From the NCBI GenBank assembly GCA_016718315.1, contig JADKDV010000001.1, positions 558,001 through 622,000 of the forward strand: a stretch of 64,000 nucleotides of DNA, given 5' to 3'. Source of the DNA: Candidatus Obscuribacter sp. (lineage in GTDB: Bacteria; Cyanobacteriota; Vampirovibrionia; Obscuribacterales; Obscuribacteraceae). Under the pieces are notes generated by a model, which did not search any database, was not told the origin of the DNA, and saw nothing but the letters and a program-made list of their open reading frames with translations. This document shows, piece after piece, positions 53,051 to 62,267 of this stretch. Every line of letters starts with the position of its first letter. Within the stretch, counting starts at the first letter, position 1. The position numbers and the translations under genes were made by a program.

Positions 53051-55168
53051 ATGACTTTCGAAGACCCAGCCAATACTACTAAAAAGAAAGTCTGCACCTC
53101 CTGCAAGCGCGAATTTCCTGCGACCCAAGCTGTTTGCCCTTATGACAAAAGCATGCTCATGTATCTGCAAAAAGATGAGCTTTTGGGCACTATCCTCAAT
53201 GATCGCTACCGAGTCCTCGAAGAAGTAGGCCGGGGCGGTATGAGTATCGTCTACCGCGGTCTGCATGAAATGATGGATCGCACTGTAGCTATCAAGATGC
53301 TGCAATCGCAGCACGTCACCGACCAGCTTTCAATTAAACGCTTCCAGCAAGAAGCTCAAGCCGCTTCCCATTTACAACACCCCCATGTAATTACGGTTTA
53401 CGACTGCGGGGTGGTGGCCACAGGCCAACCTTATATAGTGATGGACTTTCTCGAGGGAGATAGTCTCACAGATGTCATCAAACGCGAAAACCACATCCCC
53501 TTTTCGCGCGCCATCCCCATTTTTGCCCAGGCCTGTGATGCTCTGGATCATGCCCACCAAAAAGGTGTCATTCACCGCGACCTGAAGTCAAGCAATATCA
53601 TGCTTGTAGAAGTGGAAGGGCGCAAAGACTTTGTCAAAGTAGTGGACTTTGGTATAGCTAAGCTGACCAATGCCTCCGGCAAGCTCCAGCAAAACCTGAC
53701 ACAAACAGGCGAAATCTTTGGCAGTCCTATATATATGAGTCCGGAGCAGTGCCTGGGTCAGACCCTCGATGCTCGCTCAGATATCTATTCGATGGGTGCA
53801 GTACTCTACGAATCCCTTACTGGTTTACCTCCTTTGATGGGGGACACCATATATGCCACCATGAAAATGCATGTCTCAGAGATGCCACTGCGTATTTCTG
53901 AGGCACGTCCTGACCTGCGTGTGCCTGAGCTAATTGAGTCAATTGCCTTTAGAGCCCTTGCTAAAAAGCCAGAACAACGCTTTCAGAGCATGCAAGAATT
54001 TAGAGATGCGCTCGAAGCCTGTATGCGTACGCAGTTTGATACAGGTAGCATGCCCTCTCTTTTGAGCGCTCCTCCAGCCGTTGGCTTTGGCACAATCCCA
54101 CCGGGAGCTGGTGGTAAAGACTTTGACGACTTTGATCTATCGGGTGGTCTCTTTGGTGATGATCCACCACCAGCGGACAGACCAAGTTTTAAAGCTCGTG
54201 ACAGCATGCCGTTTGTCACTGGCCCCGAAAAATTGAGCACCACTGGCCGTACCACCATAGCGCGGTCAACTCGCACTTCGGGTATGACTCAAGACACTGG
54301 GCGACGCACTCAGGGAGTACGCAAGCCATCATCGAGCGATCGCAAGGGCAGCAAAGTCGGTCGCAAAATCGAGATGCCAGCCTGGCTGACTACGCGTAAT
54401 TTAACCATTGGTGGTTTAGCCCTGTTAGTACCGCTTATCCTGGCTGGAGCTGGTTTTTATCTCAATAGTCTGGGCAATGACAATCCGCTGCTCTTTGTCA
54501 AAAAATACAAAGCCTCTCTCTGGTATTACGCTCCGCCTGCGGAGACCGAGGACCACAAAGAGTTTCCCGGCATGTTTTATGTGCAGACAGTCAGTCCAAA
54601 GAGCAAAATGCTCAAAATCGACCTGTCCAAGTTCGATATTCGCAACCATATCTCGTCGCTCACCCTCGATGACGTCCGGGTAGGCGCTCGCTGGGACTTG
54701 TCTGGACCGATGGGGGCCAATAACACATTAATACTGGAAGACGGGCAATTCATCGAAAAGGAAGCTGACCCTTCCATCAAAAAAGCCAGAGATGTGCTGG
54801 AAGACTTCCTTACCAATATCCGCGACAGTGGCAAGTACGAGGGTATTCTTAAAAGTGCCTGGGACCTTTGCTCCGAAGAATACAAAAGGGACAATCCACC
54901 AGACCCATTTATGGAACGATTCCGTCGTGAGCCAGTCTTCCTGGATAACTTCACCGATAAATTTCTACCGCCAGGGGCTATTCGGGTACAGGAAGCATCG
55001 GGCGCTGCAGTAACATTTTTACTGGACGGTCATTACTTCCTCAAGCCAAACTCGGCTGGCAGCGCTGTTTATTATCAGGCAGTGCTGGTTCAAAAGAACG
55101 GCCAGTGGCAGATAGATAAGTTTGTCGATGTCGCAGAAAAAATATGGAAGGACACAATGCCCAAGTAG
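53051..55168 (+). CDS. Membrane Ser/Thr protein kinase with N-terminal zinc ribbon
   Basis: A 705-residue Hanks-type kinase. Residues 14-35 form a zinc ribbon (CTSCKREFPATQAVCPYD). The kinase domain (about 55-315) is complete: LEEVGRGGMSIVYRG glycine loop, AIKML lysine, GVIHRDLKSSNIML catalytic loop, VVDFGIAKL, and SPIYMSPEQCLGQTLDARSD activation/APE region. A linker rich in Pro/Asp/Ser/Arg follows. A membrane segment at about 450-472 (GGLALLVPLILAGAGFYLNS) places the last 230 residues outside. That ectodomain is mixed alpha/beta with no PASTA repeats, and I do not recognise it; it presumably senses a ligand. Confidence 0.93.
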   Translation: MTFEDPANTTKKKVCTSCKREFPATQAVCPYDKSMLMYLQKDELLGTILNDRYRVLEEVGRGGMSIVYRGLHEMMDRTVAIKMLQSQHVTDQLSIKRFQQEAQAASHLQHPHVITVYDCGVVATGQPYIVMDFLEGDSLTDVIKRENHIPFSRAIPIFAQACDALDHAHQKGVIHRDLKSSNIMLVEVEGRKDFVKVVDFGIAKLTNASGKLQQNLTQTGEIFGSPIYMSPEQCLGQTLDARSDIYSMGAVLYESLTGLPPLMGDTIYATMKMHVSEMPLRISEARPDLRVPELIESIAFRALAKKPEQRFQSMQEFRDALEACMRTQFDTGSMPSLLSAPPAVGFGTIPPGAGGKDFDDFDLSGGLFGDDPPPADRPSFKARDSMPFVTGPEKLSTTGRTTIARSTRTSGMTQDTGRRTQGVRKPSSSDRKGSKVGRKIEMPAWLTTRNLTIGGLALLVPLILAGAGFYLNSLGNDNPLLFVKKYKASLWYYAPPAETEDHKEFPGMFYVQTVSPKSKMLKIDLSKFDIRNHISSLTLDDVRVGARWDLSGPMGANNTLILEDGQFIEKEADPSIKKARDVLEDFLTNIRDSGKYEGILKSAWDLCSEEYKRDNPPDPFMERFRREPVFLDNFTDKFLPPGAIRVQEASGAAVTFLLDGHYFLKPNSAGSAVYYQAVLVQKNGQWQIDKFVDVAEKIWKDTMPK

Positions 55169-55318
55169 TTGCCGGTATGCAACGATTTTGGTGAATTAAC
55201 CCCAGGATTTTTATTTCATTAACTAGTCGGGGCAATACTATAATAAGTCTGACTTTTTATCTGATTTGTCCAAGGGCACTTTAGAACTAAAGTAAAAACC
55301 TCTGAGAAGGAGCATAAA

Positions 55319-55453
55319 ATGGAGAATAGCGGTTTAGTTTGTATGATGATTGTTGCTGCAGGCATCGTCATTATGCCCGTGATAATTATCAAGCTGGCAA
55401 AGGCGATGAAAACACTCAAAGACAAGAAAGAAGCTTCGGCTGACAGCAAATAA
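55319..55453 (+). CDS. 44-residue single-pass membrane protein
   Basis: A small gene with a very good ribosome site (AGAAGGAG, 6 bases before ATG). The product is one hydrophobic segment (LVCMMIVAAGIVIMPVIIIK) followed by a charged tail (KAMKTLKDKKEASADSK). A terminator lies 70 bases downstream. It follows the kinase gene by 150 bases. Strong ribosome site, coding-like composition and its own terminator make it likely real; function unknown. Confidence 0.7.
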   Translation: MENSGLVCMMIVAAGIVIMPVIIIKLAKAMKTLKDKKEASADSK

Positions 55454-55522
55454 CAGGTCTTTGTAATAAGCGCTTTTAGGACTGGTAGGGCGGCCCGGCG
55501 CAATTATAGGTTTGTAAAAACT

Positions 55523-55547
55523 AGCTCCCCGATTGGGGAGCTTTTTT
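55523..55547 (+). terminator. Rho-independent terminator (plus strand)
   Basis: AGCTCCCC-GATT-GGGGAGCT followed by six T (seven with the preceding stem end). It ends the kinase/small-protein transcript. Confidence 0.92.
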
Positions 55548-55560
55548 AATGGCAAAAGAA

Positions 55561-55581
55561 AACCCGCCTTTGGGGCGGGTT
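55561..55581 (-). terminator. Terminator of tRNA-Asn
   Basis: AACCCGCC and GGCGGGTT pair around a 5-base loop. On the minus strand the stem is followed by TTCTTTT. It lies 7 bases past the tRNA 3' end and sits back to back with the plus-strand terminator. Confidence 0.8.
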
Positions 55582-55587
55582 AAAAAA

Positions 55588-55659
<72 letters not shown>

Positions 55660-55803
55660 ATAGAGCGTATGAAAAATACTAACATGGCTCCCTCAATAAT
55701 AGAAATAAGGGAGAAGATTAGTTTACGGAATTTATTAGGTCGCATTTTCGACTTGCCTCAACTCATTTTGTATACTGGTAGGGATCCAGTCAAAAGAGGA
55801 AAT

Positions 55804-56280
55804 ATGGGTATTTTTGGGGCACAAAAGGTGAGCGCAGTGTCCGCTCAGGACGCCAAGCAAATGGTCGAAATTTATTTTGAGCGTCGCGGTCTCAATGCCC
55901 GAGATCATGCCCTGGCCGATGCCAGTGGTTTTGGCTGGTGGCTCATGGAGGGCTCTGCCCGTGTCTATATCCTCGTCCAGGAAGGTCCCAAAGATAGCCG
56001 CGGTCAAAATCCCAGTATGCTCCGCATTACAGCTCCTCTTGTCCACATCCCAGACCTCAATAAAGAACAATTTTATCGTCGCCTCCTGGATTTAAATGGC
56101 AATCTCAGCCTTTGTGCTCTCAGCACCCACGAAGATGTTGTCCTGGTTGTGGCGCAAAGGCCCACAGCGGGACTAGATCAAGAAGAACTCGACGATCTGG
56201 TCTGGCATGTTGCCTATGTTGCCGATCTGCTCGACAACAAACTGGCCGAAGAATTCGGCTGCAAGATGTATAAAAACTAG
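55804..56280 (+). CDS. YbjN-like (T3SS-chaperone-fold) protein
   Basis: A 158-residue protein from ATG 55804, which follows AAAGAGGAAAT; the longer open frame upstream (from 55669) lacks a ribosome site. The pattern FGWWLMEGSARVYILVQEG, LRITAPLVHIPDLNKEQFYR followed by RLLDLNGNLSLCALSTHEDV, and VLVVAQRPTAGLDQEELDDL then VWHVAYVADLLDNKL, fits the YbjN/T3SS chaperone-like fold. Members are general helper proteins with unclear partners. It is followed 6 bases later by the phosphatase gene, with which it likely forms an operon through rnd. Confidence 0.72.
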   Translation: MGIFGAQKVSAVSAQDAKQMVEIYFERRGLNARDHALADASGFGWWLMEGSARVYILVQEGPKDSRGQNPSMLRITAPLVHIPDLNKEQFYRRLLDLNGNLSLCALSTHEDVVLVVAQRPTAGLDQEELDDLVWHVAYVADLLDNKLAEEFGCKMYKN

Positions 56281-56286
56281 AAAATT

Positions 56287-57117
56287 TTGACCAACCACGA
56301 CCTAACGACAGACGATATTGATTTCGTCTCCGCACTGATGATTGAGGCCGGCCAGATGGCCGTCTCAATGAGACCGCTAATTGAAATAAGCAGCAAAGAT
56401 AGCCCTGACGACAAAGTCACATCAGCAGATCTGGCTATTTCTACCCTGCTTAAAAATGGCATAAAATCACGTTTTAGCTCTCACTGTGTGGTCTCTGAGG
56501 AAGACGACAGCCATCTCTTTGAAGGCTCTTCGCCTTATACCTGGCTGATAGACCCCATCGACGGCACCCAGAATTACATCATTGGTGATGGTGATTACTG
56601 TGTCATGGTCGGTCTTTTAAAAGATGGCAAGCCTGTTTTTGGCTGGGTAATGGGCCCAGCTGCCGGGGGACTCTACTATGGTGGTCCTGGTTTTGGCGCC
56701 AAAAGAGCGGCTAATCACAGGCTCTCCCCAGAGCAAGTATTGACCAGTCCAGCCCAGCTCCAACTGACCGATAGGGTACGTCTGGTCATGGGCACGAGAG
56801 ATCGCAAAGCTAATCCATGGATTATGGATTTGACCAGCCTGGATTTGCTCAAAACTGGTAGCATCGGACTTAAAGTGGCAAAAATTTTGGATGGTCACGC
56901 CGATATCTTTGTCCACCTCTCAGGCAAGCTCAAGACCTGGGATACCGCCGGTCCAGCAGCGATTGCGCTGGGAGCAGGTATGGATGTTGGAGGATTGGAG
57001 AGCGATGAGCTTGTCTTTACCCTGCCTCAAGTCCGCCATGATTGCTCAGTGATAATGGGCCGCAAAGGATGCCTGAACTGGTGTCGAGAGCATTTAAAAC
57101 AACCGCACAAACAATAA
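56287..57117 (+). CDS. Inositol monophosphatase family protein (CysQ/SuhB-like)
   Basis: A 276-residue Mg-dependent phosphatase of the IMPase/CysQ/FBPase fold. Metal site: SEEDDS (Glu), LIDPIDGTQNYI (D-P-x-D-G-T) and TWDTAGPAAIALGAGMDVGG (W-D-x-A-x-x). Substrates could be inositol phosphates or 3'-phosphoadenosine 5'-phosphate; the sequence does not separate them. The start seems to be TTG 56287, 6 bases after the YbjN-like stop, without a clear ribosome site, so translation is probably coupled. Confidence 0.88.
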   Translation: MTNHDLTTDDIDFVSALMIEAGQMAVSMRPLIEISSKDSPDDKVTSADLAISTLLKNGIKSRFSSHCVVSEEDDSHLFEGSSPYTWLIDPIDGTQNYIIGDGDYCVMVGLLKDGKPVFGWVMGPAAGGLYYGGPGFGAKRAANHRLSPEQVLTSPAQLQLTDRVRLVMGTRDRKANPWIMDLTSLDLLKTGSIGLKVAKILDGHADIFVHLSGKLKTWDTAGPAAIALGAGMDVGGLESDELVFTLPQVRHDCSVIMGRKGCLNWCREHLKQPHKQ

Positions 57118-57127
57118 AGGCAAATCG

Positions 57128-58303
57128 ATGTCAGATAGAGAAGAACACGGCAAACTCATAGAAAGAGAAGCCGACTTATCAGAAATGCTAAACGCTATTG
57201 AAAGCGAAGGTATCTTTGGTATTGACCTGGAATTTATCCCTGAACGCAGTTACTACCCTCTCATTTGTCTGGTGCAAGTAGCAGTCGGCGACAGGGTTTA
57301 TCTCGTTGATCCAATTAAGGTAAAACAACTCTCTGACCTCTGGAAGTTTGTTCACAATCCTGATGTGATCAAGATTTTTCACGCCGGAAGCCAGGATCTA
57401 GCCATTATCTATCAGCACTCAGGACAAACTCCCAGACGTATATTTGATACACAAATCGCTGCTGGTTTTATTGGACTGGGCTATCCAGCTGGTTATGGCA
57501 AACTCTTGCACAGTCTCTTTGATCTCACTTTATCCAAAACCGAGTCCTTTACAGACTGGTCGCTCAGACCGCTCAGCCCCAGCCAAATTGACTATGCCAT
57601 CGATGACGCCCTGCACCTCTTGCCCCTTTATCAAAAGCTAGAGCAGCGGCTCATCGAGCGCGGTCGTATTGACTGGGTTTGGGAAGAATGCAAACTCTAC
57701 GAAGAAGAAAGCTACTATGTCAAAGAGAGTGGACGCGAATTTTTGCGAATAAAAGGGGCTCAGGGACTGAGTCGCCGCAAATTAGCAGTTTTGCAAGCAA
57801 TTTGTCTCTGGCGTGATCAAGAAGCCAGACGTATCGACAAGCCACCACGCTTTATCCTCAATGACAATATCCTGCTTGAATTGGCAAAAAAACCACCGAC
57901 TCACCCGGGCGACATCCAGCGTATCCGGGGTGTCAAAGATGGACAGATAGCTGGCTACGGCAAACACATCATCCGCGTAGTCGGTGAAGCTCTGGCCTTA
58001 AAGGACTCAGAATGTCCTCAATGGCCCTCTGGCCGTGCCCCGTCAAAAGCTGACGTATTAATTGCCGACTTACTTTACATGGTGCTTAAAGTGCGCTCCC
58101 AGGAGATTGATATCGCTCCAGAACTAATTGCCACCCGCGATGAATTGCAAAGATTTGTCCGCAAAAACGAAAATGATACCAACCTGGAAAGCGGCTGGCG
58201 TCATCAATTAGCTGGTAACGAACTGGGAAAAATTCTCAGTGGGGCACCACTGACAGTGACTGTGCGGGACGACAGCGAGAGCCCGGTCAGTATTTCGCTT
58301 TAG
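57128..58303 (+). CDS. rnd: Ribonuclease D
   Basis: A 391-residue 3'-5' exoribonuclease for tRNA 3' trimming. DEDD exonuclease motifs: FGIDLEFIPERSYYPLICLV (Exo I, D and E), FHAGSQDLAII (Exo II Asp) and IDYAIDDALHLLPLY (Exo III Y-x3-D). The HRDC domain is recognisable (LSRRKLAVLQAICLWRDQEA and LAKKPPTHPGDIQRIRGVKD), with a second C-terminal HRDC-like part. AAAGGCAAATCG precedes the ATG. Last gene of the YbjN-IMPase-rnd run. Confidence 0.93.
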   Translation: MSDREEHGKLIEREADLSEMLNAIESEGIFGIDLEFIPERSYYPLICLVQVAVGDRVYLVDPIKVKQLSDLWKFVHNPDVIKIFHAGSQDLAIIYQHSGQTPRRIFDTQIAAGFIGLGYPAGYGKLLHSLFDLTLSKTESFTDWSLRPLSPSQIDYAIDDALHLLPLYQKLEQRLIERGRIDWVWEECKLYEEESYYVKESGREFLRIKGAQGLSRRKLAVLQAICLWRDQEARRIDKPPRFILNDNILLELAKKPPTHPGDIQRIRGVKDGQIAGYGKHIIRVVGEALALKDSECPQWPSGRAPSKADVLIADLLYMVLKVRSQEIDIAPELIATRDELQRFVRKNENDTNLESGWRHQLAGNELGKILSGAPLTVTVRDDSESPVSISL

Positions 58304-58408
58304 CTTGCAAAATAGCAATCTGACTGACAAAGATTTGGGATGCAAACGCCCAAGTCTAGTAGAATCTAATGGTTAGATTAAATTGACAGCTGAACAATTA
58401 GGTATAAC

Positions 58409-60334
58409 ATGACATCCGTAAAAGATCCAAATGGTGATGCCAGCAGTTTTGCAGAAACAGCAATGCAACTGGCGGGTAAGTCCGAGGAAGAATCCAAGCG
58501 CACTGGTGCGGTGGACCGAGCCGACGATCAAGTGGAGTCGCTCTTTGCCGAGCAGTACAAGACATCCAACAGCCCGGTGCACAAAGCCGTCTGGGAAGCC
58601 AAAATACCTTTAGAACTATTTTGTCCACCAAAACAATCCGAAACAGCACTCAGTCTGCCGTCCATGACCAAGTCACTGGATGTGCTTAAAAAGCACCAGA
58701 AAGCTGGCACCATGATGGACGACAAAGGCAAAATCAGTACAGCTGTTTTTGACGATCTTGCCCAAAGCGGCTACTGGGGCATGCTTATCGAAGAAAAGTA
58801 TGGCGGTCAGGGTGCCACAGTCAGACAATTTATGACCTTTCTAACAAGAGTTGCCAGTATCGAGCCGACCGCTGCTGGTCTGGCATCAGTACATGGTTGT
58901 ATCGGGGCGGTCGATCCTGTCCGTAGCTTTGGCTCCGAAGAACAGCGCAAACGCTTTTTGCCACGCCTGGCTAGCGGTGAGACCCTCTCTGGTTTTGCTT
59001 TAACTGAGCCACAAGCAGGCTCCGATTTGACAGCTCTCAAAACAAAAGCTGAGTTAGATGGCGACCACTATGTAGTCAACGGCGAAAAACTCTTTATTAC
59101 CAACGCTGTACCTGGTCGTACAGTTGGTCTGGTCTGCTTAGTAAACGGCAAGCCAGCGGCGCTCATAGCTGAATTGCCCAAAGAAGAAAACGAAAACTTT
59201 AAGGTTGTGCCTTACAGCCTGCACGCCCTCAAGCACGCATTTAACAACGGTCTCAAGTTTAAAGACTTCAAAGTGCCCAAAGAAAACCTGCTCTCACCCA
59301 CAGTGGGAGATGGTCTGACTGTGGCATATCACGGACTAAACATGGGCAGACTGGCTCTCTGCGCCACAGCCGCTGGTGTGATGCGCATTATGTTGGCCAA
59401 CATGTTGCCATGGGCGGGCTTCCGCCTTACTTATGGTCAGGCCATCGAAACCAGAGAGTTGGTTAAACGACGCATCGCCCGTGCTGCAGCTCTCATTGTC
59501 GGCGCCGATGCGCTTGTAGCCTGGGGGTCATGGCTCTTAGACCAGGGCTTCCGCGGCGAACTGGAATGCATCATCGCCAAAATCTTCGGCTCTGAAGCCG
59601 AAAAAGAATGTGCCGTCGAACTGTTCATGAAAACCCACGGCGGACGCTCATTCTTGTCAGGTCATCTCCTTGGTGACAATATCCATGACTTCCTTGCACC
59701 TTGTATTTATGAGGGTGAAGGCGAGATGCTTGGCATGGCGTTTTTTAAATCGCTGGCTAAACAGCATGGTACGACTTACTTTGAGCCTGTTGGCAAGCAG
59801 ATTGCCAAATGCGGTATCAAAAAATTCAATCCGGTCAATCCTGCTCATGCTTTTGCCCTGCGCAACGAGCTTGTGCCCTACTCTTTGTGGTGGGTAGCCA
59901 AACAATTAGAAGGCATCGATCAACACGAAGTGCCTGGCATGAACGAAGATCTGAAGAGCCATGTCGATTTTGCTCTGGAATTTTTGTCAGAATCGCCTCT
60001 TGAACTGAGTCAAGCCATGGTCAAGCACCAGCTCAAACTGGCTGATAGACAATGTCGTATTGCTGAAATGTCTGGGCGCATACAAGACGCCATCATCATG
60101 CTGGTCACCAGTCTTTATGCCCATGCCGAAAAAGACGATACTTTGATTGCTGCTGCCGACATCCTCTGCCAGGACCTGCGCCGCAAACTGACTGGTGAGA
60201 GACCATCAGACAGCTATTTCAAAGCTTGCAGCAAACTAGCAGATCTCGTAGTCGCCGGTAAATTCCCGGGTCTTAGCGATATCGCGACCCAGGATATTCT
60301 CTTCAAATACGAAAACGACAAAAAACAGAGTTAG
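58409..60334 (+). CDS. Acyl-CoA dehydrogenase
   Basis: A 641-residue flavoenzyme, first step of beta-oxidation. The core shows GYWGMLIEEKYGGQGATVRQ, GSEEQRKRFLPRLASGETLS, GFALTEPQAGSDLTALKTKA (FAD/substrate loop), DHYVVNGEKLFITNAV and GLNMGRLALCATAAGVMR. The protein is longer than the common 380-residue class, with a C-terminal helical extension of about 150 residues similar to FadE-type or very-long-chain enzymes. Its stop overlaps the convergent xth stop by 4 bases. It likely works with the ligase at 18631. Confidence 0.9.
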   Translation: MTSVKDPNGDASSFAETAMQLAGKSEEESKRTGAVDRADDQVESLFAEQYKTSNSPVHKAVWEAKIPLELFCPPKQSETALSLPSMTKSLDVLKKHQKAGTMMDDKGKISTAVFDDLAQSGYWGMLIEEKYGGQGATVRQFMTFLTRVASIEPTAAGLASVHGCIGAVDPVRSFGSEEQRKRFLPRLASGETLSGFALTEPQAGSDLTALKTKAELDGDHYVVNGEKLFITNAVPGRTVGLVCLVNGKPAALIAELPKEENENFKVVPYSLHALKHAFNNGLKFKDFKVPKENLLSPTVGDGLTVAYHGLNMGRLALCATAAGVMRIMLANMLPWAGFRLTYGQAIETRELVKRRIARAAALIVGADALVAWGSWLLDQGFRGELECIIAKIFGSEAEKECAVELFMKTHGGRSFLSGHLLGDNIHDFLAPCIYEGEGEMLGMAFFKSLAKQHGTTYFEPVGKQIAKCGIKKFNPVNPAHAFALRNELVPYSLWWVAKQLEGIDQHEVPGMNEDLKSHVDFALEFLSESPLELSQAMVKHQLKLADRQCRIAEMSGRIQDAIIMLVTSLYAHAEKDDTLIAAADILCQDLRRKLTGERPSDSYFKACSKLADLVVAGKFPGLSDIATQDILFKYENDKKQS

Positions 60335-61107
60335 ATTTCTAGCTCTATAACAACCGGTGCGTGATCTGAAGGCTTTTCAAGCTTGCGGGGCTCTTTGTCT
60401 ATCCATGAGCGTTTTAGCATGGGTAAAAGAGGCTCAGAAACGAGTATGTGATCGATTCTAAGGCCACGATTACGCCGAAACGCCATCATGCGATAGTCCC
60501 ACCAGGAATATTGGGCAGCATCAGGCGCGAGATGACGAAAGCTATCGGTTAAGCCGAATTCAGTTAAGAGCGTTTGAAAACACTCTCTTTCTTGTGGTGA
60601 AACAAGCACCTGTCCTTCCCATTCTTCAGGGGAATGCACATCTATATCTGCTGGTGCTATGTTGAAGTCCCCCATTACCACAAGTTTGTCTTCTCTTTTA
60701 TGGTTAGTCTCAATGAATTTCATTAGAGATTTAAACCATTCCAATTTATAGAGATATTTGCTAGAGCCAACTTCAGAGCCATTTGGCACGTATAGATTGA
60801 GTATATAGATGCCTTCTTGAGTCAAGACCTCGATTAGGCGACTCTGCACTGGCTCAGGCGCGCCCAGTAATTGATCATGCACCAGCTCAGTAGTTGTGCG
60901 CGATAGCATCGCCACACCGTTATAAGTCTTTTCGCCTTTGACATGACTCGTATATCCCAATTCTTCAAATTGCTTATAAGGATATTTTTCATCAACAACT
61001 TTTAGCTCCTGCAAACCAAGATGGCAAGGTTTAACTGTTTGCAACCATGAGAGTACATGGGGTAAACGCACGCTTATGGAGTTGACATTCCAACTTGCAA
61101 TTTGCAT
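60331..61107 (-). CDS. xth: Exodeoxyribonuclease III
   Basis: A 258-residue EEP-fold DNA repair nuclease acting on abasic sites and 3' ends. Motifs: QIASWNVNSISVRLPHVLSW (N), LGLQELKV (metal-binding Glu), YNGVAMLSR, VVMGDFNIAPADIDVHSPEE (D-x-N), YSWWDYRMMAFRRNRGLRID and PSDHAPVVIEL (Asp-His). AGGAAGAAAAA precedes the ATG. Normal length; single-gene unit. Confidence 0.95.
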   Translation of the reverse strand: MQIASWNVNSISVRLPHVLSWLQTVKPCHLGLQELKVVDEKYPYKQFEELGYTSHVKGEKTYNGVAMLSRTTTELVHDQLLGAPEPVQSRLIEVLTQEGIYILNLYVPNGSEVGSSKYLYKLEWFKSLMKFIETNHKREDKLVVMGDFNIAPADIDVHSPEEWEGQVLVSPQERECFQTLLTEFGLTDSFRHLAPDAAQYSWWDYRMMAFRRNRGLRIDHILVSEPLLPMLKRSWIDKEPRKLEKPSDHAPVVIELEI

Positions 61108-61772
61108 TTTTTCTTCCTCGGTAAAACCAGATCAATTGGTCCATTAGTTAAAGCACTCACTAAAAGGCTACTGCAAAGATTGCCCAATGTATTTTTTCTT
61201 TTTTGCTTTATTGACTTTTTACAACCAAGACCAAACAGGCATACAGTAGATAACATGTAGATAACTCCCAGGCAGCACAAGAGAGCACTATCTATAGCCC
61301 AAAAGCCGCAGTATCGGCTGATTCGAAGGCTCAAAGAAGGGCTTGGCGCCAGATCTACATATGAGCATATCCGATAGTGGTAGCACTGGCGATACCATTT
61401 AATAATATCCAGATACCAACTGGCTTACATCGCGGACATATTCAAGATATGCGATACATGTAAAAACCCAGTCCCTACCGCAACTTAACAGATGAAGCGA
61501 CAATTGTCTCAATACAACCCGCTTATCATGCGGGTTTTAGCCAAAGTACACGCCAAAACCCGCCAAAACACGGGCTTTACTAGCACAAATTTTGGGGAGT
61601 GCAAGTGGGGTATATGTCTTTTGGAAGCACTGGTGTCTATACTGTTTTTGGACAAAATGCGCACAAGTCTTACTGCAACTGTGTTTGCGAGTTTAAGAAA
61701 AACCTTTTAAGCGAATTTCTTGGAACTTACGTCTTTATGCCCCTTTTAGACCTTTACGATATCGACTTTCAT

Positions 61773-61788
61773 GTGTAAATTGATACAC
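61773..61788. promoter_or_regulatory. Candidate operator upstream of the RHH regulator
   Basis: GTGTA-AATTGA-TACAC is an inverted repeat 140 bases ahead of the ribbon-helix-helix gene, and a second one, GTGG-TTGATAAAT-CCAC, follows at 61796-61812. RHH proteins bind such short palindromes and often repress themselves. Role inferred from position. Confidence 0.35.
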
Positions 61789-61808
61789 GTTGAAGGTGGT
61801 TGATAAAT
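61780..61808 (+). promoter_or_regulatory. Candidate sigma70-type promoter of the RHH gene
   Basis: TTGATA, a 17-base spacer, then ATAAAT. The spacing is ideal, the -10 match is only fair, and it overlaps both inverted repeats, as expected for an autoregulated promoter. Confidence 0.3.
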
Positions 61809-61928
61809 CCACTCGCCACCCAAGAAGCGGTTACCTATCGTTAAGAACCGTTGTGAATTCATTTCAAGAAGCCGAAGCTGATTTGAGATGAATTTCCGAT
61901 CCTGCACGTCTCACAAGAGGAATCGAAT

Positions 61929-62150
61929 ATGCCCAAAAAGGTCCTGATTGCACTGCCTCCTGCCATGCTCGAGCAAGTCGACTTTATCGCACAGTGCGAG
62001 CACCGCACCCGCTCAGACCTGATTAGAGAAGCACTCCGTAGATATCTGGACAATTTCAGAAGACAACAAGGAAGCCACCTGTCAGTAAGCACCATGGAAG
62101 TCTCAGACTCCTATGCTGGTATCCCAAGCACCACCAGTTCTTCCACATAA
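61929..62150 (+). CDS. Ribbon-helix-helix (CopG-type) DNA-binding protein
   Basis: A 73-residue protein. The N-terminal strand KKVLIALPPAMLEQVDFIAQ, then HRTRSDLIREALRRYLD, is the typical RHH_1 pattern (strand, helix A, turn, helix B with R-S-x-L-I-R-E-A-L). It dimerises and binds DNA with the N-terminal strand. The last 25 residues are Ser/Thr-rich. AAGAGGAATCGAAT precedes the ATG and a hairpin follows the stop. No toxin gene lies directly downstream in frame with an antitoxin role, so a plain regulator seems more likely. Confidence 0.88.
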   Translation: MPKKVLIALPPAMLEQVDFIAQCEHRTRSDLIREALRRYLDNFRRQQGSHLSVSTMEVSDSYAGIPSTTSSST

Positions 62151-62175
62151 GTTTAAGAACCATTCAAAATCTAAG

Positions 62176-62207
62176 ACAGCCGCCTTTTTGAGGGCGGCTG
62201 TTTGGTT
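62176..62207 (+). terminator. Terminator after the RHH gene
   Basis: ACAGCCGCC pairs with GGCGGCTGT around an 8-base loop, followed by TTGGTTT. Confidence 0.75.
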
Positions 62208-62267
62208 TCTAAAGAGATAAGCAATTTTGAGCCTGCCAGGCAAACTCTGTACTACTCTAGAAGAGCT

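Larger units (their letters stand above)
61108..61928. other. 820-base intergenic region with several small inverted repeats
   Basis: No coding sequence is supported; short open frames here lack ribosome sites and protein-like composition. It contains an AACCCGC-TTATCAT-GCGGGTT hairpin followed by TTAG (61518-61538), several AAAACCCGCC-like fragments just after it, and the promoter/operator candidates described separately at 61773-61812. The length and structure leave room for a small RNA between about 61500 and 61720, but I cannot identify one. Confidence 0.4.

Noticed and set aside
61074..61334. 86-codon minus-strand frame upstream of xth
   Set aside because: It overlaps the xth start, has no ribosome site and shows no coding-like composition.
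61492..61710. 72-codon plus-strand frame in the long spacer
   Set aside because: It runs through the AACCCGC hairpin, lacks a ribosome site and looks random.
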